Part shown: positions 19,737-27,731 of the stretch, in pieces
Position numbering within the stretch: the first letter of the stretch is position 1
Layout: each line of letters begins with the position of its first letter
From: Streptomyces meridianus
Lineage (GTDB): Bacteria; Actinomycetota; Actinomycetes; Streptomycetales; Streptomycetaceae
DNA length: 35,499 nucleotides
Direction of reading: 5' to 3'
Assembly (NCBI RefSeq): GCF_023703325.1
Contig: NZ_JAMQGM010000050.1
Span: 1 to 35,499 of the forward strand
The notes under the pieces: generated by a model
Databases searched by the model: none
Told to the model about the DNA's origin: nothing
Seen by the model: the letters and a program-made list of their open reading frames with translations, nothing else
Program-made: the position numbers and the translations under genes

Positions 19737-20288
19737 TCACCGCACGGCCGGGCGCGAGATCGCCATCTCCCACTCACGCCCGCCGTACGGTGAGGTGCAG
19801 GGAATGCAGCGGCCGGTGCGGCTGAACCCGGCCGACCGGTACATCGCCTGCGCGCGGGCGTTCTCCCCGTGGACGTACAGCCGCGCCCGTTCGACGGGCA
19901 GGGACCACGACCACGCGAGCGCCGCCTCGAACAACCGGTGCGCCAGCCCGGTTCCGCGGCCGTCGGGACGGACGAACACACCCACCAGGTGCGTCTGGAG
20001 GAGTTCCACACGGTTGCCCAGCGGGGAGACCGTGCCGGGGCGTTCGACGAGCGCGGTCACCGTGCCCTGCCAGACGCCGTCCGTGTCCTCGGCGACGAAC
20101 TGACGCGCCGAGTCGCCCTCGGCGCTCCGGGACGCACGGTCCTGCCAGAAGGCGTCGGACTCCGCCGCGGCAGCCTCGTACGTCTCGAGGAAGGCGATCG
20201 GGGCGGTCGGGTCCCGCAGCGCAGTGAGGCGCAGGTCGCGCACCTGCCGCCACTCGTCGGCGCGAACGGGTCTGACAGTGAGGTCCAT
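19737..20288 (-). CDS. GNAT family N-acetyltransferase, 183 aa
   Basis: Single GNAT domain. 'LTVRPVRADEWRQVRDLRL' begins the fold; 'LVGVFVRPDGRGTGLAHRLF' is strand 4 plus the acetyl-CoA loop (RGTGLA); 'LYVHGENARAQAMYRSAGF' is the conserved C-terminal helix with the usual Tyr. ATG at 20288; the frame is open upstream but without homology. No good ribosome site is seen. The substrate is unknown. It converges with the CMD gene. Confidence 0.87.
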   Translation of the reverse strand: MDLTVRPVRADEWRQVRDLRLTALRDPTAPIAFLETYEAAAAESDAFWQDRASRSAEGDSARQFVAEDTDGVWQGTVTALVERPGTVSPLGNRVELLQTHLVGVFVRPDGRGTGLAHRLFEAALAWSWSLPVERARLYVHGENARAQAMYRSAGFSRTGRCIPCTSPYGGREWEMAISRPAVR

Positions 20289-20592
20289 GTGCGGATTCTT
20301 CGCGCGGCGGGCGGGCGCGGCAACGCATTTCTGCCGGTCGCAGCAGCGGCGGGCGCCGGCGCGCGGGAGAGCACCGGGTGCCGGATGCCGCCACCGCGGC
20401 CCCGGGGCGCGGCAGCCGACGGGCCCGATGACGGGGCCGGGGCGTTGCCGGCCCGGCCGCACCTTCGGCGGCGTCCTGCGGATCATGCACGCCCCGCCAG
20501 TGCGACGTGTCACAGACAACACCCGAGTCGTTGTGGCAGCTTCAACTCCACTACTTCTCAACAGGGTTGCTGCGCATCGAGGGTGAGGCCGG
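20289..20592. other. Intergenic region upstream of the oxygenase operon
   Basis: 304 bp between divergent genes. The last 90 bp are less GC-rich. TTGTGG (20531-20536) and TACTTC (20552-20557) might be promoter boxes, but their 15-bp spacing is poor. A weak inverted repeat ACAAC/GTTGT (20516-20534) overlaps the first. Nothing else recognised. Confidence 0.35.
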
Positions 20593-21462
20593 ATGAGCAC
20601 GTCGGAAGTCATGGCACTCGACCAGGTGGTCGACACGGACCGCTATCCGCTGACCCGGCTCGACAGCCCCGGGGGACAGCACGTCCTCGCCCGCGCCCGC
20701 CGCGAACTGGCCGCCGACGGCTGCACCGTGTTGCGGAACTTCATCCGGCCTGCCCTGCACGACATCCTGCGCCGGGAGTGCTCCGCCTTCGCCCCCCGAG
20801 CCCACACCGACGTCGCCACGGTCAACGTCTACAACACGGCTGTCGACGCCGACCTCCCCGACGGGCATCCCGGCCGCGTCTCCTTCGACCGGGGCAACGC
20901 GTTCGTCCCCCGGGACCGCATCCCCGGGACGGCGCTCATCAGCCTGCTCTACTCCGACGTGTCGTTCCGGCGCTTCGTCGCCCAGTGCTTCGACCTGCCG
21001 GAGCTGCACGAACTGGCCGACCCGCTGGCCGGGCTGGTGCTGAACGTCGTCGAGCCCGGCATGGAACACCCCTGGCACTTCGACACCAACGAGTTCACCG
21101 TCAGCATGCTGACCCAGGAGGCCCAGGCCGGCGGTGTCTTCGAGTACTGCCCGAACATCAGGTCGGCACGGGACGAGAACTTCGGTGACGTCCTCGACGT
21201 GCTCCGGGGACGGGGCGAGCGGTCCACCCGGCGGCTCGTCCTCCGGCCGGGGGACCTTCAGCTGTTCAAGGGACGCTTCTCACTGCACCGGGTGAGCCCC
21301 GTCGAGGGCAGCGAGGCACGCCATTCGGCCATCTTCGCCTACAGCGAGCGCCCGGGGGTGATCGGCAGTGTGGAACGGACCCGGCAGCTCTTCGGCCGGG
21401 TACTCTCCGAGCACCTGTCGGCCGAGGGCCGGGCGGTGCGGGGCGACCGCCTGCTGGACTAG
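20593..21462 (+). CDS. HalD/BesD-family Fe(II)/2-oxoglutarate-dependent oxygenase, 289 aa
   Basis: Non-heme iron enzyme with a double-stranded beta-helix. The iron triad is visible: His162 and Asp164 in 'HPWHFDTNEFTV', and His232 in 'SLHRVSPVEG'. Arg243 in 'SEARHSAIFAYSE' should bind 2-oxoglutarate. 'GGVFEYCPNIR' and 'PGDLQLFKGR' fit the HalD/BesD group, which acts on free amino acids such as lysine or ornithine. The halogenating members replace the Asp by Gly; this protein keeps Asp, so hydroxylation is predicted. ATG at 20593, GGTGAGG just upstream. First gene of a same-strand set with the methyltransferase (58 bp on) and acyltransferase. Confidence 0.85.
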   Translation: MSTSEVMALDQVVDTDRYPLTRLDSPGGQHVLARARRELAADGCTVLRNFIRPALHDILRRECSAFAPRAHTDVATVNVYNTAVDADLPDGHPGRVSFDRGNAFVPRDRIPGTALISLLYSDVSFRRFVAQCFDLPELHELADPLAGLVLNVVEPGMEHPWHFDTNEFTVSMLTQEAQAGGVFEYCPNIRSARDENFGDVLDVLRGRGERSTRRLVLRPGDLQLFKGRFSLHRVSPVEGSEARHSAIFAYSERPGVIGSVERTRQLFGRVLSEHLSAEGRAVRGDRLLD

Positions 21463-21520
21463 CGGGCGCGCCGGCCGGCGCAGGCCGTTTCCTGCTCTGC
21501 ATCCACGGAGGAGTGAGCCC

Positions 21521-22453
21521 GTGCGTTTCGACGCCACCGGAAAAGTCTCGCTGGAGCACATCTACACGCAGCCCGATCCCCGCTCGTACTTCGGGGCGCT
21601 GCGCAAGCTCGACTACTGCGTCCCGCAGTTGGGGAAGCCGTACTTCGCGAAGCTCATCGACGAGCTGCGGACCGCCCGGCGGACCGCCGTCCCGCAGGTG
21701 CTCGACATCGGCTGCTCGTACGGGGTCAACGCCGCGCTGCTGAAGTACGACCTGACCATGGACGATCTGTACGCCCGTTACGGTGACGCCCGTGCGGCCG
21801 AGGCGGACGCCGAAGCGGCCCCCGCCATCGGGACGGCCGACCGGGACGCGCTGCTGGCCCGCGACCGGGACCTGGCCCGCACCCGGGACACGGCACCCCG
21901 CATGCGCTTCGTCGGGCTCGACACCTCCGGACCCGCACTGGACTACGCGCTCGAGGCGGGCTTCCTCGACGACGCCGTCCACGCCGACCTGGAGTCGCAC
22001 GACCTCACCCCGGACGAGAGCCGGCGCATCGCCGGCACCGACCTGGTGATCTCGACGGGGTGCCTCGGGTACGTCACCGAGAAGACACTCACCCGCATCG
22101 TGCGGTCCCTCGGCGACCGCCGCCCCTGGATGGCGCACTTCGTGCTGCGCATGTTCCCCTTCGACCCCGTCGAGCAAGCGCTGGCGGACCTCGGGTACCG
22201 GACCGTCCGGGTCGAAGGGGTGTTCAGGCAGCGCCGGTTCGCGTCCGCCGAGGAGCAGGCGGGGGTACTGCGCACGATGGCCGCCGCCGGAGTGGACGCC
22301 CGGGGCCTGGAGGAGGACGGCTGGTTCCACGCCCGGCTCTTCCTGTCCCTGCCCGCCGACGCCTCCGGATCCCGGCCGGCCGAGGATCTCGCCGCCGGTG
22401 TGCAAGCCACAGCCCGTCCGCACGACCACGACCGGAATCGAGAGCAGAGTTGA
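21521..22453 (+). CDS. Class I SAM-dependent methyltransferase of the oxygenase operon, 310 aa
   Basis: Methyltransferase with motif I 'VLDIGCSYGVNAALL', an unusual insertion of about 45 charged residues rich in Asp/Arg/Ala, then 'FVGLDTSGPALDYALEAGF' (ribose-binding Asp), 'DLVISTGCLGYVTEKTL' (motif IV) and 'WMAHFVLRMFPFDPV'. The insertion lies between motif I and motif II, where many methyltransferases have only a short helix. GTG at 21521 with GGAGGAG 7 nt upstream. Only 2 nt separate its stop from the next ATG, so it is translationally coupled to the acyltransferase. Substrate unknown; N-methylation of an amino acid would fit the neighbours (inference). Confidence 0.85.
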   Translation: MRFDATGKVSLEHIYTQPDPRSYFGALRKLDYCVPQLGKPYFAKLIDELRTARRTAVPQVLDIGCSYGVNAALLKYDLTMDDLYARYGDARAAEADAEAAPAIGTADRDALLARDRDLARTRDTAPRMRFVGLDTSGPALDYALEAGFLDDAVHADLESHDLTPDESRRIAGTDLVISTGCLGYVTEKTLTRIVRSLGDRRPWMAHFVLRMFPFDPVEQALADLGYRTVRVEGVFRQRRFASAEEQAGVLRTMAAAGVDARGLEEDGWFHARLFLSLPADASGSRPAEDLAAGVQATARPHDHDRNREQS

Positions 22454-22455
22454 GC

Positions 22456-24294
22456 ATGACCCAGGGAACCGCCGCCACCGAGACCTTCGCGCACGAGAGC
22501 AGTCTGCCGCGCGTACCGCTGCCGACGCTCGACGAGAGCTGCGAGAGGTTCCTCGCGTGGTGTGCTCCCTTGCTGTCCGTGGACGAACTGGCGGCGACCG
22601 AGGCCGAGGTCGCCGCCTTCCTGCGCGCCGGCGGCCCCGGCCGGACCCTGCACGCGGCCCTGGAGGAGTACGACGCAACCGACGGCGTGCGCAGCTGGCT
22701 CGACACCTTCTGGCCCTATCGGTACCTGGGGCGCCGGGACCGGATCGCGCTCAACGCCAACTTCTTCTTCCTCTTCCGGGACCCGCCGCCCACGCGGCAC
22801 GGACAGCCGCAGACCGAGCGGGCCGCCGGGCTGATCGCCGGAGCACTCGACTACAAGCGGCGCATCGACGAGGGCCTGATCGAGCCGGTCGTGCAGCGCG
22901 GCCGCCCCCAGTCGACGGAGCAGAACAAGTACCTGTTCTCCAGCACCCGGATCCCCGGAGCCGAGCAGGACACCGTCCGCACCCCGTGGTCCGAGGCCTG
23001 GCCCGGCCCGTCGGAGGCGCGGCACATCGTGGTGTTCTTCCGCGGCCGGATGTTCCGGATGGACGTGCTCGGCGCCGACGGGGTGCCGCACGCGCTGGAG
23101 GACCTCGAAGCCGGTCTCGACGCCGTGATGAAGGAGGGCGCGGAACCCGCCGCCCCGGGATCCTCCGTCGGACACCTGACCACCATGGCCCGCGGCGAAT
23201 GGGCCGCCGCGCGTGACGCACTGCGCGTCTGCCACCCGGACAACGCCCAGGCACTCGACGTCGTCGAGACCGCGCTGTTCTGCGTCTGCCTGGAGGACTT
23301 CGCACCCGCGGACACCCAGCATGCGTGCGACGAGCTGCTGTACGGCGACCGGGGCAACCGTTGGTTCGACAAGGCCGTGTCGCTGGTCGTGTTCGCCGAC
23401 GGCCGGGCCGGGATCAACGTGGAGCACTGCGAACTGGACGGCACCACCATCCTGGCGTTCACCGACTTCCTGCTGGGAACGGCGGCCGACGAGCACTCCC
23501 GGAACTCCGGTGCCCGCACGCAGGGCCGGCCCGCCACCGCCCCGGTCGGGTTCGAGCTGGACGACGCGCTGCGAGCGCAGGTGCTCTCGGCCGCCGAGGC
23601 GTTCGCGGAGTACGGTGCGAGCACGGCGACCCGCACCGTCGCGTTCACGGACTTCGGCAGCGGCACGGCCAAGGCACTCGGGGTCTCGCCGGACGCGTTC
23701 GTGCAGCTCGCCTACCAGCTGGCCCACCAGCGCGCCAAGGGCCACCTGGGGGCGACCTACGAGTCCATCGCCACCCGGCAGTACCGCAACGGGCGCACCG
23801 AGGCGATGCGCGTCGTCACTCCGGAGATCCGCACGTTCGTGCAGGCCATGGAGGATCCCGCGGCAGATCCGGCGACCCGGCGGACGGCGTTCCTGACCGC
23901 CGCAGAGAAGCACGTCACCCGCGCGAAGGAGTGCCAGATCGGGCAGGCCCCCGAACAGCACCTGTGGGAGCTGGAGTTGATTCAGCGCCGGCGCGGCGAC
24001 GAACTGGGCGTCACCGAGCAGCCCGCCCTGTACCGGACGCCCGGCTGGCTGACGATGCGGGACGACTACCTGAGCACCAGCTCCGCGCCCTCGGTCAACA
24101 TCCAGTACTTCGGCTTCGGGTCGACCAGCAGCCGGTGCATCGGCGTGGCGTACGTGCTGCTACCGGACCGGTTCCACCTCTACCTGAGCACGCCGAAGCC
24201 GGTCGCCGACCAGATGCACGCGTTCGCCGAGCGGCTGCGCGAGGCCGTCACCGAGCTGCGGGAGCTGCTGGAGCCGGGGTACTCCGCGGGCTGA
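22456..24294 (+). CDS. Choline/carnitine O-acyltransferase family protein, 612 aa
   Basis: Full-length member of the carnitine acyltransferase family, which moves acyl groups between CoA and the hydroxyl of carnitine or choline. Hallmarks in order: 'LPRVPLPTLDESCERFL' at the N-terminus; 'NKYLFSSTRIPG' in the middle; catalytic His324 in 'NVEHCELDGT'; 'YESIATRQYRNGRTEAMR' (family motif YE.A..R.F..GRTE..R); 'STSSAPSVNIQYFGFG'; and a final 'GVAYVLLPDRFHLYLS'. This family is mostly eukaryotic and patchy in bacteria. No signal peptide, so it is cytosolic. It is coupled to the preceding methyltransferase and followed by a strong terminator. The acyl acceptor is unknown. Confidence 0.88.
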   Translation: MTQGTAATETFAHESSLPRVPLPTLDESCERFLAWCAPLLSVDELAATEAEVAAFLRAGGPGRTLHAALEEYDATDGVRSWLDTFWPYRYLGRRDRIALNANFFFLFRDPPPTRHGQPQTERAAGLIAGALDYKRRIDEGLIEPVVQRGRPQSTEQNKYLFSSTRIPGAEQDTVRTPWSEAWPGPSEARHIVVFFRGRMFRMDVLGADGVPHALEDLEAGLDAVMKEGAEPAAPGSSVGHLTTMARGEWAAARDALRVCHPDNAQALDVVETALFCVCLEDFAPADTQHACDELLYGDRGNRWFDKAVSLVVFADGRAGINVEHCELDGTTILAFTDFLLGTAADEHSRNSGARTQGRPATAPVGFELDDALRAQVLSAAEAFAEYGASTATRTVAFTDFGSGTAKALGVSPDAFVQLAYQLAHQRAKGHLGATYESIATRQYRNGRTEAMRVVTPEIRTFVQAMEDPAADPATRRTAFLTAAEKHVTRAKECQIGQAPEQHLWELELIQRRRGDELGVTEQPALYRTPGWLTMRDDYLSTSSAPSVNIQYFGFGSTSSRCIGVAYVLLPDRFHLYLSTPKPVADQMHAFAERLREAVTELRELLEPGYSAG

Positions 24295-24318
24295 GCCCGC
24301 GTCCGGCCAGGTGTTCCG

Positions 24319-24351
24319 GGGCCCGCCTTCCCGACAGGGGAGGGCGGGCCC
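24319..24351 (+). terminator. Strong terminator closing the oxygenase operon
   Basis: Fourteen-base-pair stem (one G-U) with a 5-nt loop GACAG (24333-24337). Arm 1 is 24319-24332, arm 2 24338-24351, followed by CTTCCCATT. It lies 24 nt after the acyltransferase stop. Confidence 0.8.
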
Positions 24352-24375
24352 TTCCCATTGCGCCGGAGCACCTCG

Positions 24376-24489
24376 GCCCCGGGCGGGCGTCCCCTGGTGG
24401 TGGAACATCTGCCACCGCTCCTCGGCCACGCGCCGCCACATCGAGGTGCGGTGGGACCACCGGCCGTCGATCCTCGCTGTGTACCACAG
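24376..24489 (-). pseudogene. Remnant of an NTF2-like (SnoaL/DUF4440) protein C-terminus
   Basis: On the minus strand the segment reads 'LWYTARIDGRWSHRTS' then 'MWRRVAEERWQMFHHQGTPA', the usual last strands of NTF2-like proteins (R-S-W-R...W-HQGTP). The rest of the fold is absent: upstream text loses similarity, and downstream the frame runs into the terminator with no stop at the expected place. No ribosome site. The rest of this gap to 24682 holds only the glycosyltransferase leader. Confidence 0.4.
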
Positions 24490-24682
24490 CCCCCTTGGCT
24501 CGGGGCGAAACTCTAGAGACGGTTCCCCGGTTGGGCAACGGGGCCTCGACGTCGCCGCTCGGCCCCACGGAACCGGTCGGCCACCCGGAGCGTGTCACCC
24601 CCTGCCTGATCGCAGCCGGTCGCACAGCGTCCGCGGCCTCCGGTCTCCCCGTCCTCTCCCCGCCTCCCAGGAGTTCACCGCC

Positions 24683-25573
24683 ATGTCCCTGCCCCGCATC
24701 GGAGTCGTCGTCGTCACGATGGGCACCCGCCCGCGGGAACTGGCGGCCCTGCTCGCCTCGGTGGCGAAGCAGGACGTGCCCGCGAAGGTGGTGCTGGTGG
24801 GCAATGCGACGCCGCTCGACGACGTGGCTCCGGCTCCGGGTGCGACGGCCGACCTGACCAAGGTGCCGCTGGACGAGAACCTGGGGTGTCCCGGTGGCCG
24901 CAACGTCGGGCTGGCCCTGCTGTGCGACTCGGGCGACGTCGACGTGATCGTCGAGCTGGACGACGACGGGCTCCTCGTCGCCGACGACGTGTTCCGCAGG
25001 GTCCGGGCCCTGTTCGACGTGGACCCCCGGCTCGGGATCGTCGGCTTCCGGGTCGCCGACGAGCACGGGCACACCGAGCGCCGCTGGGTGCCCAGGCTCC
25101 GCACGGACGATCCGATGCGCCGCGGCCCGGTGACGGCCTTCCTCGGTGGTGGCCACGCCTTGTCGGTGCGGATGCTCCACGAGATCGGGCTGTGGCCGGC
25201 GGAGTTCTTCTTCGGGCACGAGGAGTCCGACCTCGCCTGGCGTGCGCTGGACGCCGGCTGGGAGATCCGCTACGAACCGGAGTTGGTGCTCCAGCATCCC
25301 CGCACCTCCCCGGCACGGCACCCGGTCCACTACCGGTTCACCGCCCGCAACCGGGTCTGGCTCGCCCGCCGTCGGCTCCCTGCCCCGCTGGTCCCGGTTC
25401 ATCTCGCGGTGTGGATCCTGCTCACCCTCGCGCGCATCCGGTCGCTCACGGGGCTGCGGGCCTGGTGGGGCGGTTTCCGGGAGGGCATGCGGACGCCGTG
25501 CGGCCCGCGCCGGCCGATGAGCTGGCGGACGGTGTGGCGCATGACCCGTCTGGGCCGGCCCCCGGTCGTCTGA
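24683..25573 (+). CDS. Family 2 glycosyltransferase, 296 aa
   Basis: GT-A fold enzyme that transfers a sugar from a nucleotide donor. 'IGVVVVTMGTRPRELAALL' is the first strand; 'LGCPGGRNVGLAL' the donor loop; 'VELDDDGLLV' (Asp93-95) the metal-binding DxD equivalent; 'FLGGGHALSVR' and 'FFFGHEESDLAWRA' the acceptor/catalytic-base region, as in rhamnosyltransferase-like GT2s. The C-terminus is basic with one hydrophobic helix (about 238-252), suggesting membrane association. ATG at 24683 with AGGAG 9 nt upstream. It is separated from the oxygenase operon by a terminator, so a shared pathway is only possible. Confidence 0.87.
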   Translation: MSLPRIGVVVVTMGTRPRELAALLASVAKQDVPAKVVLVGNATPLDDVAPAPGATADLTKVPLDENLGCPGGRNVGLALLCDSGDVDVIVELDDDGLLVADDVFRRVRALFDVDPRLGIVGFRVADEHGHTERRWVPRLRTDDPMRRGPVTAFLGGGHALSVRMLHEIGLWPAEFFFGHEESDLAWRALDAGWEIRYEPELVLQHPRTSPARHPVHYRFTARNRVWLARRRLPAPLVPVHLAVWILLTLARIRSLTGLRAWWGGFREGMRTPCGPRRPMSWRTVWRMTRLGRPPVV

Positions 25574-25603
25574 CAGTGACAGTGACGGTCACCGGCCACA
25601 GAC

Positions 25604-25789
25604 CCTGAGTGGTTCCCGCGGTGGCCCGCCGGGGCCGGTGAGCACCTGGCCGCGCGGGCCGCGCTGCTGGACGGCACCTACCGTGAGATCGCCGGGCAGC
25701 TCCACCAGCTCTACCAGGACGGCATGGAAGACCGGATCGGCGCACTCGGCCTGATCCTCAACGCCCTCGTGCTGTTCACGACGCGCTAC
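25604..25789 (+). pseudogene. Tn3-family transposase C-terminal fragment
   Basis: An open stretch without a start codon reads 'PEWFPRWPAGAGEHLAARAA', then 'LLDGTYREIAGQLHQLYQDG' and 'MEDRIGALGLILNALVLFTT', then RY. This is the conserved C-terminal segment of Tn3-type transposases (recalled), which normally continues with 'MDAA' and about 50 more residues. Here it stops at 'RY' and runs into the DinB gene's stop codon region (25798). Everything before 25604 is missing. It is a clear relic of a lost transposon. Confidence 0.75.
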
Positions 25790-25797
25790 TGCCGAAA

Positions 25798-26352
25798 TCA
25801 GACGTGTTCGCGCAGGTACAGGTCGCGCAGCAGGCCGATCTCGCCACCGTGATGCGTGACCTCGACCAGAGCGTGCAGCGCGAGCTTCAGATAGGTCTCA
25901 TCGGCCCAACCGCCGGGGCCCAGGCCTATCGGCGCCAGCAGGCGCTTGTCGCCGAGGGCTGCGATACGGGAGATGAAGTGCTCCCAGTCCTCGGCGAGCG
26001 CCTGGACGCCCTCTTCCGCGGTGCCCGGCCACTCGTGGCGGTCGCCGAACCCGGGGGCGTCCTCGAAGAAGTGGATCACATAACCGCGCAGGCAGAGGCT
26101 GCCGATGTGCCAGATGCGCCAGGCGATCGTCGTGATGGGGTCCGGCGCCTCCGGACTCGATTCGGGAAACAGCGTGGCGACCCGGAAGACGCCGTCGTCC
26201 CCGGGGCGGATGCTGATGCAGTCGCTGACCGGCTCCCAGTGGTACTCGGCGTCGGTCAGGTCCTCAAGGCGCTCGAACAGCCGGGATCGCGCGCGTTCGA
26301 AGATCGCGAGAACGTCCCGCGTGACGGGGTCGGGCACGATCACGTCAGCCAT
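25798..26352 (-). CDS. DinB superfamily protein, 184 aa
   Basis: Four-helix-bundle protein of the DinB/YfiT type. 'FERARSRLFERLEDLTDAEYHWEPV' is the first helix plus the typical Y-W turn; 'TIAWRIWHIGSLCLRGY' holds a metal-ligand His; 'LALHALVEVTHHGGEIGLLRDLY' holds the second His pair. These three His positions are the metal site of metal-dependent thiol transferases (bacillithiol or mycothiol type). ATG at 26352 with CTGGAG upstream. It directly abuts the Tn3 relic. Confidence 0.85.
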   Translation of the reverse strand: MADVIVPDPVTRDVLAIFERARSRLFERLEDLTDAEYHWEPVSDCISIRPGDDGVFRVATLFPESSPEAPDPITTIAWRIWHIGSLCLRGYVIHFFEDAPGFGDRHEWPGTAEEGVQALAEDWEHFISRIAALGDKRLLAPIGLGPGGWADETYLKLALHALVEVTHHGGEIGLLRDLYLREHV

Positions 26353-26503
26353 GTCGACTCCAGGGCTCGGTGGTTTCGGGTCGGTCGGGATGATCAGCGT
26401 CGATGGGTCGGCCGGCTCGGTCACGTGCCGCCGCCTCGGCGTGTGTCGCCGGGCGCGAGCAGGCCGGCTACGCCTGCCCCACCTGCGGATGCCGGGACGC
26501 GCG

Positions 26504-27487
26504 TCAGCCGTACCGGACGACGAGCGCCTCAATGTAGTCCTCCAGCCTGTGCGAGAGCAGCTCTGACGTCAGGTCGGAGCGCCCCAGTTCGCGCCAGGGG
26601 ACCGCCATCTTCTCGGCGTCCGGGGCGAAGGCCAGGGCGTCCAGCAGACGCCAGTACAGGTGCGCCGCCGGATCCTCGTCCAGCCGGCCTCCCGAGGCCG
26701 CGTACTGCTCGGCGAACAGCATGCCCGTCTCCACGCCGTGCAGCAGCGCCAGTGCGGTGGAGCAGTGGGCGACGTCCAGGTCCGCCGGGCCCCAGGAGGT
26801 CTCCACCCAGTCCACCACCCCGCTGACGCGGAGACCGGTGCCGTGCCCGCTGAGGAGAACGTTGCCCGGATGGAAGTCCCGATGGAGGAAGCAGGGTTGG
26901 TGAGCGGGTGGATCACGGCGGATGACGTCAACGGCCCGCCGCCACAGGTCGGGCCGGGTGGTCGCCCCGGGTACGCGCACCGACCCGGGATCGGTCCATG
27001 CCTGGTACGTGCGCGGCCGGTCGACCTCGCCCACCTGCACGCGGTGAATGCCCACGAGCTGCCGGGCCAGGAGGCCCACGCGCTGCCCGGCATCCGCGTC
27101 GTCCAGGTGCAGCGTGCCGGGCAGGTGGGACATGAGGAGCGACGGATGGTCGCAGAACTCGCCGGTGGCGTCGACGGCATGGAGTCCTGCCGCAGGTACC
27201 TCGGTATCACCGAGCAGGGTGAGTACCGCGGCCTCGCGAGTGAGCAGACCTTGCGCATGCCGCAGGAAGAACGGCTTGACGAAGGACCGGAGGACCAGCT
27301 GCCGGCTGCCGTTCGGGCCGCAGACGTGCAGGCGGCGCATCTCCGAGGTCCACCCGCCCCGCAGGCGTTCGACAGCCTCGATCCGGTCGCCCGGCGGGAG
27401 GTGCTTCTCCACCCAGGAGCGGGTCGCGGCCCGACTCGGGGCCTCGTCGTCGGTCTCGCCCGCATTCACGTGCTCGGTCATGGCCAC
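26504..27487 (-). CDS. APH-family phosphotransferase (aminoglycoside/choline kinase-like), 327 aa
   Basis: Kinase-fold protein. 'LRGGWTSEMRRLHV' is the nucleotide loop; 'FLHRDFHPGNVLLSG' is the Brenner-type catalytic loop with Asp204 as base; 'VVDWVETSWGPADLDVAH' provides the Mg-binding Asp. Substrates in this family include aminoglycosides, choline, homoserine and macrolides; none can be chosen here. GTG at 27487 is preferred to the ATG two codons later because TAGCCT lies 6 nt upstream, giving a leaderless start. Confidence 0.85.
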   Translation of the reverse strand: MAMTEHVNAGETDDEAPSRAATRSWVEKHLPPGDRIEAVERLRGGWTSEMRRLHVCGPNGSRQLVLRSFVKPFFLRHAQGLLTREAAVLTLLGDTEVPAAGLHAVDATGEFCDHPSLLMSHLPGTLHLDDADAGQRVGLLARQLVGIHRVQVGEVDRPRTYQAWTDPGSVRVPGATTRPDLWRRAVDVIRRDPPAHQPCFLHRDFHPGNVLLSGHGTGLRVSGVVDWVETSWGPADLDVAHCSTALALLHGVETGMLFAEQYAASGGRLDEDPAAHLYWRLLDALAFAPDAEKMAVPWRELGRSDLTSELLSHRLEDYIEALVVRYG

Positions 27488-27493
27488 CCGAGC

Positions 27494-27499
27494 AGGCTA
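27494..27499 (-). promoter_or_regulatory. Leaderless-type -10 element of the APH gene
   Basis: Minus-strand TAGCCT ends 6 nt before the GTG at 27487. No ribosome site is present. Confidence 0.45.
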
Positions 27500-27731
27500 A
27501 CGTTGCGCCGTCTCATGAGGGCTCCAACGGGCTCAGATCTCCTGACGGAATGCGTCGTCTGCAGCGTGGCCGGTTCCTTCGCGGCCCGATACCGAGGTGT
27601 CCTGGAGTCGCCGCATGCGGCGAAGGACGGGACTGGCGATGGACACTCCGCGGCCTCGCGGCCGAGGAGCGGAAGGTCTCGCTGTAGACAGCCGTTGTCG
27701 CTTGGCCTCACGCATGTGCGCCGGCAGGTTC

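Noticed and set aside
20593..25573. Oxygenase operon plus glycosyltransferase as one transcription unit
   Set aside because: A 14-bp stem terminator at 24319-24351 and a 388-bp gap separate them; shared function is possible but not supported.
27533..27731. Minus-strand peptide between the APH and GNAT genes
   Set aside because: It is a continuation of a shadow frame of the GNAT gene, with no start signal or recognisable family.
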